Assembly (NCBI GenBank): GCA_902797495.1
Contig: CADBTH010000214.1
Location: forward strand, 1 to 21,948
Direction of reading: 5' to 3'
Length of the DNA stretch: 21,948 bases
Source of the DNA: an uncultured Ruminococcus sp.
GTDB lineage: Bacteria; Bacillota; Clostridia; Oscillospirales; CAG-272
Shown here piece after piece: positions 1 to 6,629 of the stretch. The notes beneath the pieces are model-generated. The model worked only from the letters and a program-made list of their open reading frames with translations, was not told the origin of the DNA and searched no databases. Position numbers and translations under genes: made by a program. Each line of letters opens with the position of its first letter. The stretch's first letter is position 1.

Positions 1-777
1 CGTCTCAAAGAGGTCTCTGACGCGGGAAGCGCCGACGCCGACGTACATCTCGACGAAGTCGGAACCGGATATCGAGTAGAAAGGAACTCCCGCTTCTCCC
101 GCGACCGCTTTTGCGAGCAGGGTCTTACCCGTTCCGGGAGGGCCGACGAGAAGAACGCCGTGAGGTATCTTCGCGCCGAGCTTCGTGAACTTGTCGGGGT
201 TTCGTAAGAATTCGACGATCTCTTCGAGCTCCGCCTTTTCCTCCTCCGCTCCCGCGACGTCGGTAAAGTACTTCTTGTTCTTGTCTGCCGCCGCCTGCTT
301 TGCCTTGATCCTGCCGAAGGAATTGATCTTCGATCCCCGTCCTCCGGTCGCCTGGCTCATCATATACCACCACAGGAATATGAACACGCCGATCATGATT
401 ATATACGGGATGTATCCGACCCATGCGGGTATCTCCGTGGGGGCGGGCATATCGTATTTCGTGATCTTGCCGTCCGCGTGCTGCTGCTGAATCAGCTCGT
501 TCAGATCCGTGTAGAAGAGCTCGAAGCTGCGGAGCTTGTAGATGACCTCGAACGGGTTGCCCGTCCGCGCTCCGTCCTTGTCGACTGCGTACACCTTCAT
601 CGTCAGGACGTTCTTGTCTATCTCGAACTCCTCGACCTGCTCCTTTTTGAACAGATCGACGACCTCGCTGTACGTCATTTTATCCGGAGCCGTTCTGAAC
701 CAGAGCGAATATACGATCGCAATGAGCGCGGCAAAGATCAGAATATAGATGATCGACTGCTTCAGTAATTTTTTCAT
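1..777 (-). CDS. ftsH: ATP-dependent zinc metalloprotease FtsH, N-terminal part (cut by window edge)
   Basis: FtsH is a membrane-anchored AAA+ protease that extracts and degrades damaged membrane proteins and some short-lived regulators. The visible 259 residues hold an N-terminal membrane segment (about 8-26), an extracytoplasmic domain (about 30-118), a second membrane segment (about 121-140), and the start of the AAA module with Walker A GPPGTGKT at 212-219. A pore-loop type motif, FVEMYVGVGASRVRDLF, follows near 241-257. The reading frame runs off the window, so Walker B, the second region of homology and the HEXXH protease site are not seen. The ATG at 777 is preceded by GGAGGATCGG, a strong ribosome binding site. 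It lies 41 bases downstream of hpt, the usual tilS-hpt-ftsH order of Firmicutes, and probably shares that transcript. Confidence 0.97.
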   Translation of the reverse strand, partial: MKKLLKQSIIYILIFAALIAIVYSLWFRTAPDKMTYSEVVDLFKKEQVEEFEIDKNVLTMKVYAVDKDGARTGNPFEVIYKLRSFELFYTDLNELIQQQHADGKITKYDMPAPTEIPAWVGYIPYIIMIGVFIFLWWYMMSQATGGRGSKINSFGRIKAKQAAADKNKKYFTDVAGAEEEKAELEEIVEFLRNPDKFTKLGAKIPHGVLLVGPPGTGKTLLAKAVAGEAGVPFYSISGSDFVEMYVGVGASRVRDLFET

Positions 778-818
778 CCGATCCTCCTTTTAAGGAATAT
801 ATAGGGGAAACGCGGCCG

Positions 819-1403
819 TCAGTCGTTTTTCGCCTCGTCCGGAGCGTAAACGCTCTTTGCAAGAACTCCGACGAACGGAAGCGTTCTGTATTTTTCATCA
901 TAGTCGAGACCGTAGCCGATGACGAACTCGTCGGGGATCTCGCGGCCGACGTAGTCGGGAACGAAATCAACAACGCGCCGGGACGGCTTGTCGAGAAGCG
1001 TGCAGGTCTTGACGCTCTTCGCGCCGTTCAGCCTCAGATACTCCGTGAGATACGAGAGCGTTCTGCCGCTGTCGATGATGTCCTCGACGACGATGACTCT
1101 CGAGTCGGACAGATCCTGACGGTTGAGGTCGAGGATAATCTCGACGCGCCCCGTCGACTCCGTACCGGAGTAGGACGCGACTTTCATGAAGTCTATCTCG
1201 ACCGGGGTCTTGACTTTTTTCATGAGATCGCTCATAAATACGACGCTTCCCTTGAGTATGCCGAGCATGATGACCTTGTCGGAGCATCCCTCGAGATCGC
1301 GGTCTATCTCGCCCGCGATACGCGTCGTCGCCTCGTCTATCTCCTCTGCGCTCATGAGGACCTTTTCGATCTCTGCACCGTGTGTGTTAAAATTTTCCGT
1401 CAT
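819..1403 (-). CDS. hpt: Hypoxanthine(-guanine) phosphoribosyltransferase
   Basis: This enzyme salvages hypoxanthine and guanine into IMP and GMP using PRPP in the cytoplasm. The 194-residue protein has the expected length. It has the LKG loop at 50-52, a flexible loop SYSGTESTGRVEI at 78-90, and the PRPP-binding motif VVEDIIDSGRTL at 105-116. The C-terminal stretch FVIGYGLDYDEKYR (160-173) is typical of bacterial HPRTs. The start is an ATG preceded by GCGGAGGAAGATCG. The gene overlaps the 3' end of tilS by 17 bases, so translation is probably coupled, and ftsH follows. Xanthine specificity cannot be excluded, but the neighbours argue for Hpt. Confidence 0.95.
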   Translation of the reverse strand: MTENFNTHGAEIEKVLMSAEEIDEATTRIAGEIDRDLEGCSDKVIMLGILKGSVVFMSDLMKKVKTPVEIDFMKVASYSGTESTGRVEIILDLNRQDLSDSRVIVVEDIIDSGRTLSYLTEYLRLNGAKSVKTCTLLDKPSRRVVDFVPDYVGREIPDEFVIGYGLDYDEKYRTLPFVGVLAKSVYAPDEAKND

Positions 1404-2799
1404 TTCGATCTTCCTCCGCGAAGTCTCTGTATATGATTATGGTTTTACAATCTTTTTCGTCTTTTGCCGAAAGTCCGTCCCTGACCGGGAATCCCGGGAC
1501 CCATACGATCCCTTCTCCGTCGCAGACGACGGGAATGCGGTCGCGTTTTCTCGCCGGTATTTTTGCGTCGCACATCAGCTTTTTCAGCTTTCTGTGATGC
1601 CCGCGGATCAGATACACGTCGGATTCTCTTCGGTTTCTTACAAAAAGATTATTAATTATTTTATCATTAATGCAGACTTTATATATTAACTCTTTGTAAA
1701 CATTGCCCCCGTCTTTTTCAAAGCAGTCGTCAGCGCCGTAAAAACCGATCGAAAAACCGTACTCTTCGAAGATGCGCTCTCCGTGAACGGCGTCAAAGCA
1801 GAATTCGGCCGACGCGTTTTTGTCCTCTTCCCTGACGAATTCGAGCGCGTCTCCGTAGTACGCCGTCACGTTGTCGGGCAGATGGAGTCTGCCGTGAGCG
1901 CCCGACGAGAGCGCGCCGAGGATCGACGCCGTATGGACGGACGAGAGCGAAACGTCCGACAGATCGGAGAACATATCGGAGACGACGCGGGACGAGAGAG
2001 CGCGGGGCAGATCCTTCAGCTCCCTGCAGGGGACGGACGTGCGCCACGCCCTGATCTCCCTCGCGCGGGAGTCAAGGTATTCTTCGTCCTCCGTTACGGT
2101 CGCACATCCGGAAAGGACGGTCTTCTGCACGGAAGGATTGATCTTTTCAAGCTCCGGGATAACGCGGTGTCTTATCCTGTTTCTCGTATAGCCGTCCTCG
2201 AGATTTGTAGAATCAATAACAAAATCGAGCCCTTCGGCTTCGCACTCCGCTCTGATCTCGGCGGAAGTGAACGCGAGCAGGGGTCTTATATACACCCCGT
2301 CCCTGACCGGAAGTATCCCGCGCAGGCCGCGAAGACCCGATCCGCGGGCGAGATTGAATATGACGGTCTCGAGATTGTCGTCCGCGTTGTGCGCGGTTGC
2401 GACGAGTATCTCCGAGACGTCGCAGGAAAGCTCAGCGGCAAGCTGTTTTCTGCATTCGCCGAAAAATTTATATCTTTCGTTTCTGCCGCACTCTTCGGCG
2501 CCGATCCCCTCTTTTTCTGCAATCGCAGAAATATCGAGTTCTTTCTCAAAAAAAGCGACGCCGCGCGACGATGCGAAGTCCCGGCAGAAGTCACGGTCGC
2601 GCTCCGCTTCCGCACCCCTCAGCATATGGTCGAGATGGGCGGCGGCGACTTTTATATCCGCCGTTTCGCAGAGGAGCGACAGAAGAAGGGTCGAGTCCGC
2701 GCCGCCCGAGAATCCGACGACGACGGCTTTGGCGGACTTCGTCAGTTCCGAGATGCCGACAGACGCCGAATATGATAAGAATCTTTCTCTGAAAGTCAC
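1387..2799 (-). CDS. tilS: tRNA(Ile)-lysidine synthetase TilS
   Basis: TilS modifies C34 of the CAU-anticodon tRNA(Ile) to lysidine, using ATP and lysine, so that it reads AUA codons; it is normally essential. The PP-loop ATPase motif SGGADS lies at 31-36 in the stretch VVVGFSGGADSTLLL. The middle has HLDHMLRG (55-62) and ATAHNADDNLETV, both typical of the N-terminal domain. The C-terminal part (KLKKLMCDAKIPARKRDRIP, then IVWVPG) matches the TilS tRNA-binding C domain. I chose the GTG at 2799: it overlaps the stop of the preceding small gene (GTGA), has AGGAGGAG about six bases upstream, and places the start shortly before the PP-loop, giving 470 residues. The same frame is open back to 3096, but that stretch matches no TilS and lies under another gene and the promoter. 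Confidence 0.94.
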   Translation of the reverse strand: MTFRERFLSYSASVGISELTKSAKAVVVGFSGGADSTLLLSLLCETADIKVAAAHLDHMLRGAEAERDRDFCRDFASSRGVAFFEKELDISAIAEKEGIGAEECGRNERYKFFGECRKQLAAELSCDVSEILVATAHNADDNLETVIFNLARGSGLRGLRGILPVRDGVYIRPLLAFTSAEIRAECEAEGLDFVIDSTNLEDGYTRNRIRHRVIPELEKINPSVQKTVLSGCATVTEDEEYLDSRAREIRAWRTSVPCRELKDLPRALSSRVVSDMFSDLSDVSLSSVHTASILGALSSGAHGRLHLPDNVTAYYGDALEFVREEDKNASAEFCFDAVHGERIFEEYGFSIGFYGADDCFEKDGGNVYKELIYKVCINDKIINNLFVRNRRESDVYLIRGHHRKLKKLMCDAKIPARKRDRIPVVCDGEGIVWVPGFPVRDGLSAKDEKDCKTIIIYRDFAEEDRNDGKF

Positions 2800-3038
2800 C
2801 TTCGCTCTCCTCCTTCGTTTTTCTTTTCTATGTACGCCGCCGCAGTACCTCCCGCGACCGCAAACGTCATTCCCGCTATCAGCGCCTCTATCATTTGCGG
2901 CACCTCGAACATTCTCGGCACGAGGCGGCGCGACATTTCCGTTTCTCCCCGCTCCGCGACCGCGGACAACAGGAGAAGAGACGCGAAAATAACGACAAAA
3001 TAAGCGAGTTTTACAATGTTTCCGATATTCGTTTTCAT
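2796..3038 (-). CDS. Small two-segment membrane protein of unknown function, first gene of the tilS operon
   Basis: An 80-residue protein I do not recognise. It has one clear hydrophobic segment (about 9-27, LAYFVVIFASLLLLSAVA), a charged middle (ERGETEMSRRLVPR) and a second hydrophobic stretch (about 49-70). It ends in a charged KKNEGGERR tail. Its stop overlaps the GTG start of tilS (GTGA), so the two are probably translationally coupled. The ribosome binding site is weak (GACGGAAA before ATG), and a strong promoter lies about 24 bases upstream of the start. In many Firmicutes a DivIC-type septum protein sits just before tilS; this protein is too short and shows no coiled coil, so I do not call it DivIC. 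Confidence 0.7.
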   Translation of the reverse strand: MKTNIGNIVKLAYFVVIFASLLLLSAVAERGETEMSRRLVPRMFEVPQMIEALIAGMTFAVAGGTAAAYIEKKNEGGERR

Positions 3039-3061
3039 TTTCCGTCAGCCGTTTTTCTTTT

Positions 3062-3090
3062 ATTATATTACGTCCGGCGGCTGAGGTCAA
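3062..3090 (-). promoter_or_regulatory. Promoter of the small membrane protein-tilS-hpt-ftsH operon
   Basis: On the minus strand TTGACC (3090-3085) is followed by a 17-base spacer and a perfect TATAAT (3067-3062). The start codon at 3038 lies about 24 bases beyond the -10 box, so the leader is short. It is divergent from the promoter at 3222-3250. Confidence 0.8.
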
Positions 3091-3122
3091 TGACAAAAAA
3101 TGCCCGACGTTTCCAATTCCAC

Positions 3123-3140
3123 GAAATAATTATACATTTC
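3123..3140. promoter_or_regulatory. Inverted repeat GAAAT-N8-ATTTC between divergent promoters (possible operator)
   Basis: GAAAT and ATTTC form an AT-rich inverted repeat with an 8-base spacer. It lies about 80 bases upstream of the metal-ABC promoter and 33 bases upstream of the tilS operon promoter. Its size and AT-richness resemble Fur/Zur-type sites, but it does not match a canonical Zur box well, so an operator role is only a possibility. Confidence 0.25.
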
Positions 3141-3221
3141 TTCCGTCCCCGTGTCAAGGAGTCCGCGATACCATTTGACCCGTCTTCACTCAGTTTTCAG
3201 ATTAACGACACATTTTATTTC

Positions 3222-3250
3222 TTGACTTGACGCCGCCGATGAAGTATAAT
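3222..3250 (+). promoter_or_regulatory. Promoter of the putative metal ABC operon
   Basis: TTGACT at 3222-3227 and a perfect TATAAT at 3245-3250 are separated by 17 bases. Transcription would start near 3257, giving a leader of about 20 bases before the first gene. No obvious operator overlaps the core elements. Confidence 0.82.
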
Positions 3251-3280
3251 AATGTCATAAAACGGGAGAGGAGCGGAATG

Positions 3281-3571
3281 ATGAAGAACGTATTAAAAAG
3301 AATTCTCGTCGCGGCGCTGATTTTTTCACTGCTGTCGCTGTCGTTTTTTATCGTCGCAAATCTTCATCACGACCATGATCCCGAATACTGCCACGTCTGC
3401 GTTCGCATCGAAAGCGCCGTCAATATTCTGAGAGGACTCGCCCTCGGCGTATCCCTCGTTTTCTGCTGCGCCAACGTTATGCCGCGCGCGTCTCAATACC
3501 GCGGCGCATCCGTCGACGGAAAAGTATCTTTCGAAACGCCTCTCCTTCTTAAAGTCAGGCTGAATAATTGA
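3281..3571 (+). CDS. Small membrane peptide with HHDHD and CHVC motifs (putative metal-binding)
   Basis: A 96-residue protein with an N-terminal membrane or signal segment (about 7-27). It is followed directly by HHDHD and then CHVC within 14 residues, a cluster able to bind a transition metal just outside the membrane. A second hydrophobic segment follows (about 47-64), then a short polar tail. Small peptides with HH(x)n-CxxC after one membrane segment are familiar from Firmicutes loci next to metal transporters; that link is recalled, not tested. Two adjacent ATGs are possible. I chose 3281 because GAGGAG ends seven bases upstream; starting at 3278 adds one Met. It is the first gene of the ABC unit, 71 bases before the ATPase. 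No enzyme fold is apparent. Confidence 0.75.
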   Translation: MKNVLKRILVAALIFSLLSLSFFIVANLHHDHDPEYCHVCVRIESAVNILRGLALGVSLVFCCANVMPRASQYRGASVDGKVSFETPLLLKVRLNN

Positions 3572-3610
3572 TCGTTTCTTCCCTGCTGAAGCTATAACTA
3601 TATCTTTTTT

Positions 3611-3626
3611 GCCGCAAAAATGCGGC
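3611..3626 (+). promoter_or_regulatory. Intercistronic hairpin just upstream of the ATPase ribosome binding site
   Basis: GCCGCA and TGCGGC pair perfectly around an AAAA loop, a few bases before the GGGAGGAAAC ribosome binding site of the ATPase gene. It is not followed by a T-run, so it is not an intrinsic terminator. It may stabilise the mRNA or tune translation of the second gene. Confidence 0.45.
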
Positions 3627-3642
3627 GCGGGAGGAAACAATA

Positions 3643-4302
3643 ATGATCAAAACGGAAGGTCTCGTCAAGAGATTTGACGAAGACACACTAATAAGCTATA
3701 ATAATATCGTTTTTGAGGACGGGAAAAGCTACGTCCTTCTCGGTGCGTCCGGATGCGGAAAATCGACCCTGCTGAATATGCTCGCAGGGGTCATTACTCC
3801 GTCAGAGGGCGCAATTTATTTTGACGGCGTTGAGATGAGCCGCAAAAGTCAGAAGCAAAAGGATCGCTTCAGGATCGAAAAGATCGGCTACATATTCCAG
3901 GATTTCAAGCTCATCGAAGAGATGACAGTCGAGGACAATATAAACGTACTGAGGCTCGAGGGAGTTAAGACTTCCGCTATGGACGACGTGCTCGGAAAGC
4001 TCGGCATACTGTCAAAAAAGAAGAAAAAAGTGAAGCAGCTCTCGGGCGGCGAGCGGCAGAGGGTCGCCATAGCGCGCGCGTTCGTCAAGGCGCCTGACAT
4101 CATTCTCGCGGACGAGCCGACGGGCAACCTCAACTATGAGATAGGAAAAAAGGTCGTCGAAGAGATGCTGAAGATCGCGAAGGGAAAAACGCTCGTCGCG
4201 GTGACTCACGACGACCGTCTCGCGCCTCTTTTCGACTGCACTATCGATATGAACGGCATTGCTTCATCCTACTCGGAAAGCGAGGTGGAAAAGAATGCTT
4301 AA
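3643..4302 (+). CDS. ABC transporter ATPase, LolD/MacB type, of a putative metal-handling system
   Basis: A 219-residue nucleotide-binding subunit that would power the FtsX-type permease encoded next. All ABC motifs are present: Walker A GASGCGKST (about 34-42), Q-loop FQDF (about 85-88), signature LSGGERQ (about 133-139), Walker B IILADEP (about 153-159) and H-loop VTHD (about 187-190). The EPTGNL after Walker B is typical of the LolD/MacB/FtsE group, whose transporters act on molecules at or outside the membrane rather than importing through a classical channel. The start has GGGAGGAAACAATA upstream. The 3' end overlaps the permease by eight bases, so the two are translated together. The substrate is inferred from the neighbours only. 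Confidence 0.93.
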   Translation: MIKTEGLVKRFDEDTLISYNNIVFEDGKSYVLLGASGCGKSTLLNMLAGVITPSEGAIYFDGVEMSRKSQKQKDRFRIEKIGYIFQDFKLIEEMTVEDNINVLRLEGVKTSAMDDVLGKLGILSKKKKKVKQLSGGERQRVAIARAFVKAPDIILADEPTGNLNYEIGKKVVEEMLKIAKGKTLVAVTHDDRLAPLFDCTIDMNGIASSYSESEVEKNA

Positions 4303-5560
4303 ATTCGCTCTTAAAAATATGCTCACCAAGAAGGTGAAGATGATACTGATAATACTCTCCATCGTCATCTCCGCCTCGGTCGCGATCCTCGCCTACAACG
4401 TAGCCGAGCAGGTCAACGACGGACTCGTAAACACCACTTCCACCTACGACACGATCGTCGGGCCCGCGGGAAGCTCGACTCAGCTCGCGATGAACACGCT
4501 CTTCTTCACGGACAAGCCGCCCGGGACGATCTCATACGAGTACGTTGAAAAGCTTGAGAGCGACGACCGAGTGAACGTAGTCATCCCGTTCGCTATGGGC
4601 GACAGCTACAACTCCTCAAAGATCGTCGGCACGAAGCCCGCCTTCCTCGACGGAAAGCCGCTCAAAGACGGTGAGATGTTCGGCGACGTTTACGAAGCGG
4701 TCGTCGGCTCGTCGGTCGCAAGGAAATACGGACTCTCGATCGGAGACGAGCTCGTAACGTCTCACGGGCTCTCGGAAAACGGCGAAAAGCACACGGCAAA
4801 CCCCTTGAAGCTCGTCGGGATCCTTGAAGAGACGAACACCGCTTACGACAACGCCGTATTCACCGACATCGAGACCGTCTGGGAAGTTCACGAACACCAC
4901 GAAGACGAAGGCCACGACGAAGGCCATGACGAACACGAAGACGGATCCTCCGAAGACGCGGACGCGCCTTCCAGTCACACGTTCGAGGGTGAGGACGAAG
5001 AGCACGAAGAGCACGAAGAACACGCGGAAGAAGGAACGGTCTGCGCGATACTTCTTAAATGCAGGACTCTGGCTTACGCCGAGGAGATCAAAAAGGAGTT
5101 TGCCTCCGACTCGAACATTCTGACGATAACGCCCGCCGAGGTCATCCGCGAGATAATCTCAAACGTGGACCTGAGCCGGAAGATCGTATATCTGCTCTGC
5201 ATCATCATTCTTATAATGAACGTCTTTGTCATATCGACCGTCACGATCCTCAACATGTACGACTCGCAGAAGGATATCGCGCTCATGAGGCTGATCGGTA
5301 TCGGAACGGGCAAGGTCAATATTCTCTTCCTGATACAGAACGCCGTCATCGGACTTATCTCAACTGCGATCTCGTTCGGGGTATCGCGGCTCGTTCTCTC
5401 TTTGATGAGCGACTTCGTCGCCTCGATGGGCATCGTTCTCGACGCCTCGAAGATCTACCCCTTCGAGTGGCTGATAATGGCGGTAGTGTTCGTGATCAGC
5501 GTGCTTCCGACTCTGATCTGCACGCTTCACATTTCCCGCAAAGATATAATCAGGAACTGA
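4295..5560 (+). CDS. FtsX/MacB-type ABC permease with a His-rich extracytoplasmic loop
   Basis: A 421-residue permease with the FtsX layout: one N-terminal membrane segment (about 16-34), a large external domain (about 40-290), then three segments (about 298-320, 343-365, 390-411). The 325-340 stretch (QKDIALMRLIGIGTGK) is the usual cytoplasmic coupling motif of the family. The external domain contains an acidic, His-rich insert at residues 199-243 with ten histidines, in patterns such as HEHHEDEGHDEGHDEH and HEEHEEH. Such a segment strongly suggests zinc or another transition metal. The ATG at 4295 is chosen because GAGGTGG lies about six bases upstream and MLKFALKNML is a typical permease N terminus; the frame is open further upstream inside the ATPase gene. 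The layout recalls zinc-regulated FtsX-type systems such as Vibrio cholerae ZrgABCDE. Confidence 0.92.
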   Translation: MLKFALKNMLTKKVKMILIILSIVISASVAILAYNVAEQVNDGLVNTTSTYDTIVGPAGSSTQLAMNTLFFTDKPPGTISYEYVEKLESDDRVNVVIPFAMGDSYNSSKIVGTKPAFLDGKPLKDGEMFGDVYEAVVGSSVARKYGLSIGDELVTSHGLSENGEKHTANPLKLVGILEETNTAYDNAVFTDIETVWEVHEHHEDEGHDEGHDEHEDGSSEDADAPSSHTFEGEDEEHEEHEEHAEEGTVCAILLKCRTLAYAEEIKKEFASDSNILTITPAEVIREIISNVDLSRKIVYLLCIIILIMNVFVISTVTILNMYDSQKDIALMRLIGIGTGKVNILFLIQNAVIGLISTAISFGVSRLVLSLMSDFVASMGIVLDASKIYPFEWLIMAVVFVISVLPTLICTLHISRKDIIRN

Positions 5561-5570
5561 GGTTTATAAG

Positions 5571-6533
5571 ATGAAAAGATACATAGCGTTTATACTTGCT
5601 CTCGCGTGCCTGCTTCTCGCGGGATGTGCGGACGGAACGAATAAAGACGAAAAGCAGGAAACGGGATCGGCAAGCTCTCTTCCCGCGGACACGGGATCGG
5701 AAAGTACGGAGCCGGTCGAGACGGAAGACGGCAACGTTCGTCTGACGTTCGCCGAATCGATCAACATGGACAGGATAAACTCCCTCTCCGGTCGAACGGT
5801 CGAGATCATCGGCTACATGGCGACGGTCTCTCCGGTGAGCGGCGAATACCTCTATCTTATGAATCTTCCCTATCAGAGCTGTCCTTACTGCGTTCCGAAC
5901 ACGCAGCAGCTCTCGAACACGATCGCGGTTTACGCGAAGGACGGCGACAGATTCGACTTCACCGACGCGCCTATCAACGTCGTCGGGACTCTTGAGACGG
6001 GTGATTTCTCGGACGATTACGGCTACACATACAACTACAGGATCGCGGACGCGGTCTACACGGAGGTCAACTCCTCCGAGGCGTCCGAAAAGCTCGCTCT
6101 CTGGGAGAGGATCACGAGCGCGAACCTCGCCTCGGACGTATACGCTATGTTCGATTACGTCGACTTTGAGTGGAACTGGCCGAACTACACGGGAAAGGAT
6201 CCCGACGGCAACACGTTCTACCTCTATCCCGCCGACCTTGAATACGTGGAGAAGAATCAGTTCAAAGTCGAGGACTGCGACGCGTATTTCGACGGTCTCG
6301 TAAAGAGCGCCGAGGCGATCGACGACGCCGTTATGGAAGAACTTATCTCCATCATCAACGACGGCAGAGCTCTCGTCAAAAAGGCGATAGGCGAGCGCGA
6401 CGCGAAGAACTACACTTACGACGAAAAAGAGGACAGATTCACGATGATGAACGCCGAAGAGCTGCAGGGTGAGGCGCAATCGCTCTACCTCCGCTACGCA
6501 AACTGGCTCGAGAACTTCTCACTGTCTAAGTAA
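5571..6533 (+). CDS. Lipoprotein with CPYC motif, putative partner of the metal ABC system
   Basis: A 320-residue lipoprotein. The signal peptide ends in the lipobox LLAGC with Cys19, followed by a flexible Ser/Thr/Glu-rich linker (about 21-54). A beta-rich domain follows (about 56-165), containing GRTVEIIGYMATV and the motif LPYQSCPYCVPNTQQL with CPYC at 104-107. This resembles the OB-like DUF3299 group, which occurs beside FtsX-type ABC genes in zinc-related loci of proteobacteria; the similarity is judged by eye. The C-terminal part (about 170-320) is acidic, aromatic and mostly helical, with no motif I recognise. It begins 10 bases after the permease stop, with GAGG about eight bases before ATG, so it is the last gene of the unit. 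The two cysteines could bind metal or be redox active. Confidence 0.8.
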   Translation: MKRYIAFILALACLLLAGCADGTNKDEKQETGSASSLPADTGSESTEPVETEDGNVRLTFAESINMDRINSLSGRTVEIIGYMATVSPVSGEYLYLMNLPYQSCPYCVPNTQQLSNTIAVYAKDGDRFDFTDAPINVVGTLETGDFSDDYGYTYNYRIADAVYTEVNSSEASEKLALWERITSANLASDVYAMFDYVDFEWNWPNYTGKDPDGNTFYLYPADLEYVEKNQFKVEDCDAYFDGLVKSAEAIDDAVMEELISIINDGRALVKKAIGERDAKNYTYDEKEDRFTMMNAEELQGEAQSLYLRYANWLENFSLSK

Positions 6534-6536
6534 CAA

Positions 6537-6582
6537 GGGGCTCCGCCCCCTGTACCCCCGCCAAAGGGAAATATCCCTTTGG
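6537..6582. repeat. Paired-hairpin intergenic repeat
   Basis: Directly after the lipoprotein stop come two perfect hairpins: GGGGC-tcc-GCCCC (6537-6549) and CCAAAGGGA-aata-TCCCTTTGG (6561-6582), joined by CTGTACCCCCG. The same type of unit recurs between genes in many Clostridia as I recall it. It is distinct from the terminator that follows. Confidence 0.55.
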
Positions 6583-6600
6583 AAACCCAATAAGCAAAGA

Positions 6601-6626
6601 AAAACCGACCGCGAGGTCGGTTTTTT
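6601..6626. terminator. Bidirectional intrinsic terminator between the metal ABC operon and the XRE gene
   Basis: AAAACCGACC (6601-6610) and GGTCGGTTTT (6615-6624) form a perfect 10-bp stem around a GCGA loop, followed by six T on the plus strand. On the minus strand the stem is also followed by a T-rich stretch, so it can end the convergent XRE gene, whose stop is four bases away. Confidence 0.9.
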
Positions 6627-6629
6627 GTG

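Noticed and set aside
1783..2775. Long plus-strand open frame antisense to tilS
   Set aside because: It is very rich in Arg, has no ribosome binding site or recognisable motif, and lies opposite a clear tilS; GC-rich codon use creates such shadow frames.
2800..3096. N-terminal extension of tilS in the same open frame
   Set aside because: It covers the small membrane protein gene and the promoter, adds 99 residues unlike any TilS, and the GTG at 2799 has a strong ribosome binding site.
3227..3277. TTG start for the small His/Cys peptide
   Set aside because: It would lie inside the promoter, upstream of the -10 box, and has no ribosome binding site; the ATG at 3281 has one.
5550..6479. Minus-strand open frame of about 310 codons opposite the CPYC lipoprotein
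   Set aside because: It is Val/Arg-rich shadow coding with no start signal; the plus strand has a signal peptide, lipobox and operon context.
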